Notes under the pieces: model-generated
The model's database searches: none
What the model saw: only the letters and a program-made list of their open reading frames with translations
What the model was told of the DNA's origin: nothing
Shown here: positions 26,395 through 37,133 of the stretch, piece after piece
Layout: each line of letters opens with the position of its first letter
Numbering within the stretch: the first letter of the stretch is position 1
From: Aliiroseovarius sp. M344
Lineage (GTDB): Bacteria; Pseudomonadota; Alphaproteobacteria; Rhodobacterales; Rhodobacteraceae
Direction of reading: 5' to 3'
Assembly: GCF_025140835.1 (NCBI RefSeq)
Contig: NZ_CP081153.1
Location: 2,046,001 to 2,110,000, forward strand
DNA: 64,000 nucleotides
Translations under genes and position numbers: made by a program

Positions 26395-28002
26395 ATGTTA
26401 GACACCGTATCAAATCGCCCCAAATTGCCGCCCGAGATTGCGCGACGTCGCACCTTCGCGATCATCAGCCACCCGGACGCCGGCAAGACCACCCTGACCG
26501 AAAAGTTTCTGCTTTACGGTGGCGCCATTCAAATGGCTGGTCAGGTGCGCGCAAAAGGCGAAGCACGCCGCACACGGTCCGACTTCATGAAGATGGAGCA
26601 GGATCGCGGCATCTCGGTCTCGGCCTCGGCGATGTCGTTCGATTTCGGCAAGTATCGCTTCAATCTAGTGGACACACCCGGCCACTCTGATTTCTCGGAA
26701 GATACCTATCGCACCCTGACCGCTGTGGACGCGGCCGTGATGGTGATCGACGGAGCGAAGGGCGTGGAAAGCCAGACCCAAAAGCTTTTCGAAGTCTGCC
26801 GCTTGCGCGATTTGCCGATCCTGACCTTCTGTAACAAGATGGACCGCGAAAGCCGTGATACATTTGATATTATTGATGAAATTCAGGAAAATCTGGCCAT
26901 TGATGTGTCGCCCGCCAGTTGGCCCATCGGCATGGGTCGCGATTTCATGGGGTGTTATGACCTACTGAACGACCGGCTTGAGCTGATGGATCGCGCCGAC
27001 CGTAATGTGGTTGCAGAAACCGTTGAGATCAAAGGCCTCGATGACCCGAAACTCGCCCAGCACGTGCCCGCGCATCTGCTCGAGAAATTTCTGGAAGAAG
27101 TTGAAATGGCGCGCGAGCTTTTGCCCGCGCTGGACCCGCAATCCGTCCTTGAGGGTCATATGACGCCGATCTGGTTCGGCTCTGCCATCAACTCGTTCGG
27201 TGTACAGGAACTGATGGACGGCATCGCCAAATACGGCCCCGAACCGCAGCCCCAACAAGCCGATCCGCGCGCGATTGCACCGGAAGAAACAAAGGTTGCG
27301 GGATTCGTCTTCAAGGTTCAGGCCAATATGGACCCCAAACACCGCGACCGCGTGGCCTTCATGCGGCTGGCGTCCGGCCACTTCAAGCGCGGCATGAAGC
27401 TGACCCATGTGCGATCAAAAAAGCCAATGGCCGTGTCAAACCCGGTGCTGTTCCTTGCCTCAGACCGTGAACTGGCGGAAGAAGCGTGGGCGGGTGACAT
27501 CATCGGCATCCCGAACCACGGCCAATTGCGCATCGGTGATACGCTGACCGAGGGCGAGATGATCCGCGCCACCGGCATCCCCTCCTTCGCGCCCGAGCTT
27601 TTGCAAGGCGTACGTGCTGGCGATCCGATGAAAGCCAAGCACCTTGAAAAAGCGCTGATGCAGTTCGCCGAAGAAGGGGCCGCCAAAGTCTTCAAGCCCA
27701 ATATCGGGTCCGGCTTCATCGTCGGTGTCGTGGGCGCGCTTCAGTTCGAAGTGCTCGCCAGCCGTATTGAGTTGGAATACGGCCTGCCTGTCCGGTTTGA
27801 GGCGTCTCAGTTCACATCGGCCCGCTGGATACTCGGCGATAAAGCCGAGGTTGAAAAACTGGTCGAAGCCAACAAGCAACACATTGCGCATGACAATGAT
27901 GGGGATCCCGTATTTCTGACGCGTCTTCAATGGGATATCGACCGTGTTGAACGTGATTATCCCGCGCTGAGATTGTCCGCTACGAAAGAAATGATGGTCT
28001 GA
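26395..28002 (+). CDS. prfC: Peptide chain release factor 3
   Basis: RF3 is the GTPase that recycles RF1/RF2 from the ribosome after termination. The 535-residue protein has G1 HPDAGKTTL, G3 DTPGH, G4 NKMD, the switch region GISVSASAM, then domains II and III with VKVFKPN-type features (AAKVFKPNIGSGFIVGVVGALQFEV). Length matches RF3 and excludes EF-G. ATG 26395 is used; an upstream in-frame start would overlap the divergent promoter region. The divergent SDR gene starts 128 bp upstream. Confidence 0.96.
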   Translation: MLDTVSNRPKLPPEIARRRTFAIISHPDAGKTTLTEKFLLYGGAIQMAGQVRAKGEARRTRSDFMKMEQDRGISVSASAMSFDFGKYRFNLVDTPGHSDFSEDTYRTLTAVDAAVMVIDGAKGVESQTQKLFEVCRLRDLPILTFCNKMDRESRDTFDIIDEIQENLAIDVSPASWPIGMGRDFMGCYDLLNDRLELMDRADRNVVAETVEIKGLDDPKLAQHVPAHLLEKFLEEVEMARELLPALDPQSVLEGHMTPIWFGSAINSFGVQELMDGIAKYGPEPQPQQADPRAIAPEETKVAGFVFKVQANMDPKHRDRVAFMRLASGHFKRGMKLTHVRSKKPMAVSNPVLFLASDRELAEEAWAGDIIGIPNHGQLRIGDTLTEGEMIRATGIPSFAPELLQGVRAGDPMKAKHLEKALMQFAEEGAAKVFKPNIGSGFIVGVVGALQFEVLASRIELEYGLPVRFEASQFTSARWILGDKAEVEKLVEANKQHIAHDNDGDPVFLTRLQWDIDRVERDYPALRLSATKEMMV

Positions 28003-28111
28003 CCAACAGCGCAGGTGGGCGGCAGTGAAAACCCGCCGACCCGCAAAGTTTTGCTTTTCATTCTCACGCGCATTTCACACACTCCACCCAACGAAAGAGG
28101 AGCCAGGTGTT

Positions 28112-28564
28112 ATGAAGACGAGTTCAATTGCCATGGCCGCTGTATTGGGCGCACAGGTCACACCCTTGTTTGCCAACAGCGCCGCCACGAATACTATGGA
28201 TATTTGGTCGCTGCTGTCTGACATCCAGGTTGAAGAGGTCGTGACCGAGAACAGCTATCGCGTCATTAAAAGCTGGCCAACGGCACTCTCTCAATCGCTG
28301 GAAGATGTAGAAATTGCCGGATACGCGATTCCTATGATCCCTGGAGAAACTGTTCAGGACTTGATCCTATCCTCGGATACCGGCATCTGCCCGCTCTGCG
28401 GTTCAGTTGACCACGGCGCAACGCTTCAGGTCACGTTGGATGAGCCAATAACCGGTTTCGAGGACGGCGAGCGCATCACGCTGCGTGGCACGCTTGAACG
28501 TGTGGAAGACAGCGAAACCTGGCAAGCCGCAAAGCTGACTGGCGCACAGGTGATCGCGCGCTGA
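28112..28564 (+). CDS. Secreted protein with CxxC motif, DUF3299-like
   Basis: The 150-residue protein has a Sec-type signal sequence (about 1-25) and a single beta-rich domain. C93 and C96 in GICPLCGSVDH, with H101 nearby, suggest a metal or redox site. The motif order (GYAIPMIP, then the CPLCG, then RITLRGTLERVED) recalls the DUF3299 family of secreted metal-associated proteins, with moderate confidence. ATG 28112 has GAGGAG upstream, and earlier in-frame codons lack a signal peptide. Confidence 0.7.
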   Translation: MKTSSIAMAAVLGAQVTPLFANSAATNTMDIWSLLSDIQVEEVVTENSYRVIKSWPTALSQSLEDVEIAGYAIPMIPGETVQDLILSSDTGICPLCGSVDHGATLQVTLDEPITGFEDGERITLRGTLERVEDSETWQAAKLTGAQVIAR

Positions 28565-28572
28565 ACTGCGAG

Positions 28573-29193
28573 ATGTCATCCAAAGAACCCCTCCAAAATC
28601 GCGTGTTGCCGACCGGGGATATCGTCGCGGTACCTTCACGCGGCATGTTCACCGGAAACCGAGGGGCTTTGCCGCTTGTGAACGGTCGGATGGGCCACTC
28701 GCGTTGGAAACACCAGCACTGGATCATCTGCGCGTTGGCCCATCCAAAAGGGCGGTATCACGGCCCTCAGCCCGCACGTGGCTGGACACCCCTGTTCTTC
28801 CTGGACGAGGCCGTCGGCATGGCCGCAGGTCACCGCCCCTGTGCCTATTGCCGACCTGAAGCATATCGCGCGTTCAAAGCGGCTTGGGCCTCTGCCGCAG
28901 GCCAGACCGTAAATCATAAAGAAATGGACAAGAGCTTGCACCTGAGCCGGGTTGACCGGGCGCGTAACCAAATTCGGCACGAAGCGATAATGGGCACCCT
29001 CCCGAACGACAGCTTTGTTTTACACGAGAACACGCCGCACCTGATCAAGGATGATCACCTTCTTCCCTTCCAAACAACGGGTTATGAGCCGCAGGTTCGC
29101 CGACCGTCAGGCAAGGCGACGGTCTTAACCCCGCAACCGCTGATAGAGGTTCTGCGCGCCGGGTATTCGCCAATTCTGCATGATACCGCCTGA
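28573..29193 (+). CDS. Conserved hypothetical protein with RPCxxC motif
   Basis: I do not recognise the family of this 206-residue soluble protein. Notable features are GHRPCAYCRPEAYRAF with C90 and C93 (Ada-like or zinc-binding look), an aromatic and His-rich stretch around 43-64 (SRWKHQHWIICALAHPKGRYHG), and NDSFVLHENTPHLI near 145. It begins 8 bp after the preceding secreted-protein gene and is probably cotranscribed with it. Codon use is like that of its neighbours. Confidence 0.7.
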   Translation: MSSKEPLQNRVLPTGDIVAVPSRGMFTGNRGALPLVNGRMGHSRWKHQHWIICALAHPKGRYHGPQPARGWTPLFFLDEAVGMAAGHRPCAYCRPEAYRAFKAAWASAAGQTVNHKEMDKSLHLSRVDRARNQIRHEAIMGTLPNDSFVLHENTPHLIKDDHLLPFQTTGYEPQVRRPSGKATVLTPQPLIEVLRAGYSPILHDTA

Positions 29194-29374
29194 TCCATGC
29201 AACAATCGCAACGCTTGACCGGGATTGTTCACAAAAGCACCCATGTCATTGACCAAGCCGCTTTTTTTCTTTACCCAAAGGGCATATCGAAGGGGCGCAA
29301 ACATCGCGCACCGGCCATACGGGTCTTCCCTTCTCATCCGCACGGGCCAGTGATGTCCGTGAAACAGGACATAC

Positions 29375-30805
<1,431 letters not shown>

Positions 30806-30830
30806 AGCACCGATTGCAGCGCATTCAGTG

Positions 30831-30862
30831 AAGGCCCGCGATGTAGACCGCGGGCCTTTTTT
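30831..30862 (+). terminator. Rho-independent terminator of the helicase gene
   Basis: GGCCCGCG and CGCGGGCC form an 8-bp GC stem around ATGTAGAC, followed by TTTTTT at 30857-30862. AA precedes the stem, so weaker function for the convergent rnj gene is possible. Confidence 0.9.
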
Positions 30863-30937
30863 CATACGAAACCTTGTCTTCTTCTGGCAAGAAAATATCC
30901 CCGCCGGAGGCTGCCGCGCGCAGCGCGACCCCCTTCC

Positions 30938-32599
30938 CTATTCCAAACGGCTGACCACCACAGTGACTTCCGGTTTGCGACCAATCTCCTCATTGGTGGA
31001 TTTGCGGGCAATCCGTTTCAATTCCTCGCCAAGCTTATCGTCATCGCGTAAGGTCTTTCGGCCGGCCCGCATCAGAAACTGGCCCAGATCCTCCTCCAAC
31101 ACGTCAACCAGTGCCGCCTTGGAGCGACCGATTTCAGGCAAGCCCATCAGTTCGACCCATGGGTCGCCCAGCGGCTCGTCACCCTCCACGATCACATTCA
31201 CGATCACATGACCGTTCAGCGCCAACCGGATGCGGTCGCGCACGACACCATCCAACGCCCCAATCAAAATGTCGCCATCCAGATAGATGCGGTCTGTGTC
31301 GACATGCTCGACCACATGCGGCGTGTCGCTGGTCAGATCACACACAGCACCATTCACCACGACCAGTGACGTGCGCCCGCCCTCTTCCGCCAATTTTACG
31401 TGTTCGCGCAGATGGCGGTGCTCGCCATGCATCGGGATCACCATCTTGGGATTGATGATGTCATGCGCCCGCTGCAGATCAGGGCGGTTTGCATGGCCGG
31501 ACACGTGATAGCGGTCATTTTCTGCGACCATGTCCACACCCATCTCGGAGAAGGCATTCATGATACGGATCACTCCGCGCTCATTGCCCGGAATGGTCTT
31601 GGACGAGAACAGGAACATGTCCCCTTCCGCCATGGTCAGCCCCATATATTTTCCGCGTGCCAGTTGCGCCGACGCGGCGCGGCGTTCGCCTTGGCTGCCA
31701 GTGACGATCAGCATCAAGCTGTCACGCGGGATATCGCGTGCGTCTTCTGGGGTGACAGTGGTCGGAAAATCTCCCAACACACCGGTTTCAATACCGGCCT
31801 GGATCATCCGCCGCATGGCGCGACCCAGAAGGCAAACAGATCGCCCGGCGGCCTTCCCGGCCTCCGCCAATTGTTTCACCCGCGCCACGTTTGAGGCAAA
31901 GGTGGTGGCCACCACCATCTGCGGCGCGTCTTTGATCAAGGTCACAAGTTCAGGCCCGACCTCGGCTTCCGACCGACCGGGATGGGTGGAAAACACATTG
32001 GTGGAATCACAAACCAGAACTTTTACGCCGGGCTTTGCCACCTCGCGCCACAGCGCCTCGTCAAATGGGTCACCCAGCACCGGGGTCTCGTCCAGCTTGA
32101 AGTCACCCGTATGCACAATCCGGCCCGCGGGCGTGTCGATCACCAGTCCGGCACTTTCAGGGATCGAATGGCTGAGCGGCAGGAAACTGACCTTGAACGG
32201 CCCCGCCTCGATCACCTGCGGATAGACATCGGCGGCGATCACCGCCTCGGGCACCTGCCCTGCTTCCTCCATTTTGCGCTGCGCGTGATAGCGGGTGAAG
32301 GGGCGCGCATGGATTGGCGCTTTCAGCCGGGAATACAAACGCCCGATCGCGCCCACATGGTCTTCATGCGCATGGGTGATGAAAATCGCCTCCAACCGGT
32401 CGGCATTGTCCGCCAGCCACGTGATATCCGGCATGATCAGATTGACACCCGGCGTCGTATCCATGTCCGGAAACGTGACGCCCAGATCAACTAAGATCAG
32501 GCGTTCCTTGCCCGGTTTACCATAGCCATAGACATAGGCGTTCATGCCGATCTCGCCGGCGCCCCCCAGCGGGAGGTAAATCAGACGGTCAGCGGTCAT
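30938..32599 (-). CDS. rnj: Ribonuclease J
   Basis: RNase J is a metallo-beta-lactamase-fold enzyme with 5'-3' exo- and endonuclease activity on RNA. The 553-residue protein has the zinc-binding HAHEDH (76-81), later His and Asp ligands (LSHSIPES, HTGDFKLDE), the beta-CASP domain with MIPMHGEHRHL, and the C-terminal dimerisation part. Length and order are normal. It overlaps coaX by 4 bp and ends a long minus-strand run that starts at nuoA. Confidence 0.95.
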   Translation of the reverse strand: MTADRLIYLPLGGAGEIGMNAYVYGYGKPGKERLILVDLGVTFPDMDTTPGVNLIMPDITWLADNADRLEAIFITHAHEDHVGAIGRLYSRLKAPIHARPFTRYHAQRKMEEAGQVPEAVIAADVYPQVIEAGPFKVSFLPLSHSIPESAGLVIDTPAGRIVHTGDFKLDETPVLGDPFDEALWREVAKPGVKVLVCDSTNVFSTHPGRSEAEVGPELVTLIKDAPQMVVATTFASNVARVKQLAEAGKAAGRSVCLLGRAMRRMIQAGIETGVLGDFPTTVTPEDARDIPRDSLMLIVTGSQGERRAASAQLARGKYMGLTMAEGDMFLFSSKTIPGNERGVIRIMNAFSEMGVDMVAENDRYHVSGHANRPDLQRAHDIINPKMVIPMHGEHRHLREHVKLAEEGGRTSLVVVNGAVCDLTSDTPHVVEHVDTDRIYLDGDILIGALDGVVRDRIRLALNGHVIVNVIVEGDEPLGDPWVELMGLPEIGRSKAALVDVLEEDLGQFLMRAGRKTLRDDDKLGEELKRIARKSTNEEIGRKPEVTVVVSRLE

Positions 32600-33375
32600 A
32601 TATTGCCCTGTTCCTTGTTGTAATCGTAAATGCTGACCAGCCCGTGCATGGTCAGATCGTGGTCAATCTCGTCATAAAGATGCGCGCCCTGTTCAAAAAG
32701 CGGCGCAAGACCACCGGTGCCTATCACCTTCATCGGCAGACCGTATTCATCTTTCACCCGTTGCACCAGCCCTTGCACAAGGCCGACATAACCCCAGAAA
32801 ATACCGGACTGAATACAGGCCACTGTATTGGTGCCAATCACCTTGTCTGGTTGTGTGACGTCCACGTGGGGCAGCGCCGCAGCGCCTTGGTGCAGCGCTT
32901 CAAGCGACAGGTTTACACCCGGCGCAATCACCCCGCCGATATAGGCCCCATCATGGGCTACCACGTCGATATTGGTCGCTGTGCCAAAGTCGACGACCAT
33001 ACAGTCCCCGCCATAGCGTTCGAACGCCGCCACGGCATTTGCCAACCGGTCCGGACCGGCGACGGTTCCGGTATCAATGCGCGGTGCCACGGGCAGCAAA
33101 CAATCCGGCTTGCCGACGACAAGTGGGCGGCACCCAAAGAACCGATCCGCGAAGACGCGCAGGTTCCACACAACACGCGGCACCGTTGAGCTGACCACAA
33201 CCCCGGTGATGTCTGGGTCGATCTTGTAGTGATTGATCAAGGTCGAAAACCACGTGAAATAGGCATCCGCTGTCCGTGAATGGTGGGTCGATGTGCGAAG
33301 GGTGCACAAAAACTTGTCGCCATCCCAGATTGAGAAGACCGTGTTGGTGTTGCCGCAGTCGATGGCCAGAAGCAT
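32596..33375 (-). CDS. coaX: Type III pantothenate kinase
   Basis: CoaX phosphorylates pantothenate in the first step of coenzyme A synthesis. The 259-residue protein has the ASKHA-fold motifs DCGNTNTVFSI (6-16), GPDRLANAVAA, DFGTATNID and GTGGLAPLF. It lacks the P-loop of type I kinases. The start has GGGAGG upstream. It lies between birA and rnj, and this grouping downstream of nuoN is conserved in Rhodobacterales. Confidence 0.95.
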   Translation of the reverse strand: MLLAIDCGNTNTVFSIWDGDKFLCTLRTSTHHSRTADAYFTWFSTLINHYKIDPDITGVVVSSTVPRVVWNLRVFADRFFGCRPLVVGKPDCLLPVAPRIDTGTVAGPDRLANAVAAFERYGGDCMVVDFGTATNIDVVAHDGAYIGGVIAPGVNLSLEALHQGAAALPHVDVTQPDKVIGTNTVACIQSGIFWGYVGLVQGLVQRVKDEYGLPMKVIGTGGLAPLFEQGAHLYDEIDHDLTMHGLVSIYDYNKEQGNI

Positions 33376-33386
33376 GGATGCCTCCC

Positions 33387-34151
33387 TCAGAAAAATATCT
33401 CGGCCGCGGGGATCACCTCGCGGGATGTGGCTGTTGATAGGACAAGGTTGCCCTCGGCGTCTACCGTGTCAAACCGCCCCACATATTCGTTGCGCGTGGT
33501 GCGGGCGGTGATTTCATCGCCCAAACGGGCGGCGCGGGCAAGCCAAGCCTCGCGGATCGGGGCAAACCCATAGGTGGTAAACGTCGCCTCATGCCTTGCA
33601 TAGGCCGGGGCCAGAAGGTCAAGGAATGCCTCGGGCGTCAGTCTGACGCCGGTTTCGCCCGCAAGGCTCACGGGTGCGACGGCGCGGCCTTCGATCGCGG
33701 CCCCTTCCGGCGCGTCGATCAGGTTCACACCGATGCCGATGGCAAAATGGCCGACCTGAGCCCCAAGGCCTGCGCTTTCCAGCAGGATGCCCGCAACCTT
33801 GCCGCCGTTCAGCAACACGTCATTGGGCCATTTCAGCGAAAACGCCTCCGCGCGTCCGGTCGCCGCCACAAACGCATCAAACAATGCAAGCGACGCCACG
33901 AAGCTTCTGAGCGCGACTTGCGCGGGGGGCTCGGTTGGCCGCATGACAAGCGTGGCCGAGAAATGCCCTTTGGGGTCGGCCCAGACCCGCCCACGCCGAC
34001 CACGCCCCGCGGTTTGTTTGTGGGCAAAAATCCATGTCGGACCCAAAAGACCCGGCGCGATGCGCCGGGCCTCTTCATTCGTGCTGTCGACCTGATCCAG
34101 AACGCGTTTTCCAACGCCGTCGGGCCAAGCCGTGACGGGTTTATTTGACAA
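33387..34151 (-). CDS. birA: Biotin--[acetyl-CoA-carboxylase] ligase
   Basis: BirA attaches biotin to the biotinyl domain of carboxylases such as acetyl-CoA and methylcrotonyl-CoA carboxylase. The protein (about 254 residues) has the biotin/adenylate loop GRGRRGRVW, the KWPNDVL motif and the C-terminal SH3-like part. It lacks the N-terminal DNA-binding domain, so it is a group I ligase without repressor function. No ATG is available at the start; I prefer the TTG at 34151, which overlaps the nuoN stop, over the TTG at 34190, but both are possible. Confidence 0.9.
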   Translation of the reverse strand: MSNKPVTAWPDGVGKRVLDQVDSTNEEARRIAPGLLGPTWIFAHKQTAGRGRRGRVWADPKGHFSATLVMRPTEPPAQVALRSFVASLALFDAFVAATGRAEAFSLKWPNDVLLNGGKVAGILLESAGLGAQVGHFAIGIGVNLIDAPEGAAIEGRAVAPVSLAGETGVRLTPEAFLDLLAPAYARHEATFTTYGFAPIREAWLARAARLGDEITARTTRNEYVGRFDTVDAEGNLVLSTATSREVIPAAEIFF

Positions 34152-35577
34152 GGGCTTCGGCCGCAGCGGCGGCAGCAGTTTCGATGCCAAAGAAATTCAC
34201 GACACCCAAAACCACAATTGCAGCGGACCCAATCAGCGCCACCCATGCTGCGGGTGACATCTTCATCTCTAGCCCCTCGCCCTCTTCACCGAAATACATG
34301 AAGTAGACGATGCGCAGGTAATAGAAGGCACCAATCACCGAAGCGATCACGCCCGCCACCGCCAGCCAAGCCAGACCGGATTGAACAGCCGCGATCAAAA
34401 CGCCGTATTTGGCGAAGAAGCCCAGCATCGGCGGCACACCGGCCAGCGAGAACAGAAGCACCAGCATCGCCAGCCCTCTGAGCTTGTCATTCACCGCAAA
34501 TTGGTTCAGCGCCGAGATGTCAGCAATCGGACGGCCGTCACGCTCCATCGACATGATGAAAGCAAATGTGCCGATGTTCATGGTCAGGTAAACGGCCATA
34601 TAGAGCAGCATGGCTTGGACGCCATATGCGGTGCCTGCCGCAAGTCCCATCAAGGCAAAACCCATATGGGCAATCGACGAATAGGCCATCAGGCGTTTGA
34701 TATTGGTCTGACCGATAGCCGCGATTGCGCCCAGGAACATCGACAAAACCGCCAGAAGGGCGATGATCTGCTGCCAGTCGCCGACGGCCTGACCGAATGC
34801 GTCAAACAGGACGCGGGCGAACAGAGCCATGGCCGCAAGTTTCGGCGCTGTGGCAAAGAAGGCAGTCACAGGCGTCGGCGCGCCTTCATACACATCCGGG
34901 GTCCACATGTGGAACGGCACGGCCGAGACCTTGAAGGCCAGACCGGCGGTGACAAAGACCAGACCGATCAGCAAGCCGAGGCCCACGTGACCGTCGCTTG
35001 CCGCGGCGATGATACCCGAGAACAATGTCGTGCCCGCATAGCCATAGGTCAGCGATGCGCCATAGAGCAACAGGCCCGAAGACAGCGCGCCCAGCACGAA
35101 GTATTTCAGACCGGCTTCGGTCGACTTCACGCTGTCACGGTTCAGCGATGCCACAACATAAAGCGAGAGCGATTGCAGTTCGAGCCCCATGTAAAGCGCC
35201 ATCAGGTCGCCCGCCGACACCATCATCATCATCCCGACGGTGCCAAGGGTGACAAGGATCGGATACTCGAAGCGCAGAAGGCCGCGACGCGACATCGTCG
35301 CCTCGCCCATGACCAGAACAGCCGCTGCCGCCAACAAGATCGCCACTTTGGCGAAACGCGCATAGGCATCGTCGATGAACATGCCGTTAAAGGCAGCCGT
35401 CGTCCCGTCTCCGCCCGCAATCATCAGCGCGATGACGACCATCACCGCCCCGGTAATCCATGTGATCGGCTTGGCCAGCGCATCCTTGCCGGTATAGACC
35501 GCGCCCAAAAGGGCAACCATCGCATAGATGGCCAAAGCGAGTTCAGGCAGAACCGTTTGAATATCAACAGAGCTCAT
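34141..35577 (-). CDS. nuoN: NADH-quinone oxidoreductase subunit N
   Basis: NuoN is one of the three antiporter-like proton-pumping membrane subunits of respiratory complex I. The 478-residue protein is hydrophobic throughout, with about 13-14 predicted helices. The conserved Lys-containing helices [10 protein letters not shown] and [14 protein letters not shown] are visible. Next is nuoM, with 11 bp between genes, in the order L-M-N. BirA begins within or next to its stop. Confidence 0.96.
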   Translation of the reverse strand: MSSVDIQTVLPELALAIYAMVALLGAVYTGKDALAKPITWITGAVMVVIALMIAGGDGTTAAFNGMFIDDAYARFAKVAILLAAAAVLVMGEATMSRRGLLRFEYPILVTLGTVGMMMMVSAGDLMALYMGLELQSLSLYVVASLNRDSVKSTEAGLKYFVLGALSSGLLLYGASLTYGYAGTTLFSGIIAAASDGHVGLGLLIGLVFVTAGLAFKVSAVPFHMWTPDVYEGAPTPVTAFFATAPKLAAMALFARVLFDAFGQAVGDWQQIIALLAVLSMFLGAIAAIGQTNIKRLMAYSSIAHMGFALMGLAAGTAYGVQAMLLYMAVYLTMNIGTFAFIMSMERDGRPIADISALNQFAVNDKLRGLAMLVLLFSLAGVPPMLGFFAKYGVLIAAVQSGLAWLAVAGVIASVIGAFYYLRIVYFMYFGEEGEGLEMKMSPAAWVALIGSAAIVVLGVVNFFGIETAAAAAAEALVK

Positions 35578-35588
35578 CTGTGCTCTCC

Positions 35589-37133
35589 TTAATGCGATGC
35601 AGTCTGGGCCATCTCTGCAACGTCTGCAGGAATGGCGGCGTGGAAATTGGTCAGAAGGGCTTCAACCGAGGGGCCGATCATATCGGTCACAAGGCTCGGA
35701 TAGATGCCCAGAAGCAGGGTCATGAACACCAAGGGGGCGAAGATCATCTTCTCGCGGCTGTCCATATCGGTGATCGACTTCAGGCTTTCCTTGATCAGGT
35801 CGCCAAAGACGACGCGGCGATACAGATAAAGCGCGTATGCCGCCGAGAAGATCACGCCCGATGTGGCGACCAGAGCGACCCAGGTGTTGGCTTGGAACAT
35901 ACCGACCAGCGTCAGGAATTCACCGACGAAGCCCGAGGTGCCCGGTAGGCCCACATTTGCCATGGTGAAGAACATGAAGATCAAGGCATAAGCCGGCATA
36001 CGGTTCACAAGGCCGCCATAAGCATCGATATCGCGGGTGTGCATCCGGTCATAAATGACGCCGACACACAAGAAGAGCGCGCCCGAGATGAAACCGTGGC
36101 TCAGCATCTGAAAGATCGCCCCATCCACACCTTGTTGGTTGAGCGAAAAGATACCAGCGGTCACATAGCCCATATGCGCCACCGATGAATAAGCGATCAG
36201 CTTTTTCATGTCTTCCTGCACCAGAGCCACCAGCGAGGTGTAGACAATCGCGATGGCTGACATCCAAAGAACGAAGCACGCCAGCGTGTCCGCCCCGACC
36301 GGGAACATTGGCAGACTGAAGCGCAGGAAGCCGTAGCCACCCATTTTCAACAGGATCGCGGCCAGAACGACCGAACCAGCGGTCGGCGCCTGAACGTGCG
36401 CGTCTGGCAACCAGGTGTGTACCGGCCACATCGGCATTTTCACCGCGAAAGAAGCGAAGAAGGCGACGAACAGAAGCGTCTGCGCGCCACCCACGATTTG
36501 AATACCCAAGAGGCTGAACGTGTCAGAGCCAAACTTGTGCGTCATCAATGTCGGGATGTCTGTCGATCCGGCGTCTACATACATGTAAACCATGGCGACC
36601 AGCATCAGGACCGAACCCAAGAACGTATAGAGGAAGAACTTGAACGCGGCATAGATACGCTCTTTCCCGCCCCAGATGCCGATGATCAGGAACATGGGGA
36701 TCAGGCCAGCTTCGAAGAAGAGATAGAACAGCACCAGATCCAACGCCATGAACACGCCAAGCATCAGCGTTTCCAGAAGCAGGAAGGCGATCATGTATTC
36801 CTTGACGCGGGACTTTACGCCCCAGCTGGCCCAGATGGTCAGCGGCATCATGAAGGTGGTGAGCATGACAAACAGGACCGAGATCCCGTCGACGCCCATC
36901 TTGTATTTCAGGCCCATGATCCAGCTGCCCTCTTCCACGAACTGAAAGCCCGTGTCAGCCGAGTCAAAACCCGTCAGCAGAAGAAGTGAGAACAGGAAGG
37001 TGGCCACGGTGGCCGCCAGTGCAAGCCACTTGGCATTGCGCGTGGCCGCCTCGTCATCGCCGCGCAGGAAAAGCGCAAGGATCACAGCCGCAACCAGCGG
37101 CAGGAAAGTGATGATGGAAAGCAGGTTATTCAT
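35589..37133 (-). CDS. nuoM: NADH-quinone oxidoreductase subunit M
   Basis: NuoM is the second antiporter-like subunit of complex I. The 514-residue protein has about 14 helices and the signatures [24 protein letters not shown] and [16 protein letters not shown] 37133 overlaps the nuoL stop by one base (TAATG); a longer frame into nuoL is not used. The catalytic Glu in the ETLMLGVF helix and Lys residues of the channel are in place. Confidence 0.97.
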   Translation of the reverse strand: MNNLLSIITFLPLVAAVILALFLRGDDEAATRNAKWLALAATVATFLFSLLLLTGFDSADTGFQFVEEGSWIMGLKYKMGVDGISVLFVMLTTFMMPLTIWASWGVKSRVKEYMIAFLLLETLMLGVFMALDLVLFYLFFEAGLIPMFLIIGIWGGKERIYAAFKFFLYTFLGSVLMLVAMVYMYVDAGSTDIPTLMTHKFGSDTFSLLGIQIVGGAQTLLFVAFFASFAVKMPMWPVHTWLPDAHVQAPTAGSVVLAAILLKMGGYGFLRFSLPMFPVGADTLACFVLWMSAIAIVYTSLVALVQEDMKKLIAYSSVAHMGYVTAGIFSLNQQGVDGAIFQMLSHGFISGALFLCVGVIYDRMHTRDIDAYGGLVNRMPAYALIFMFFTMANVGLPGTSGFVGEFLTLVGMFQANTWVALVATSGVIFSAAYALYLYRRVVFGDLIKESLKSITDMDSREKMIFAPLVFMTLLLGIYPSLVTDMIGPSVEALLTNFHAAIPADVAEMAQTASH

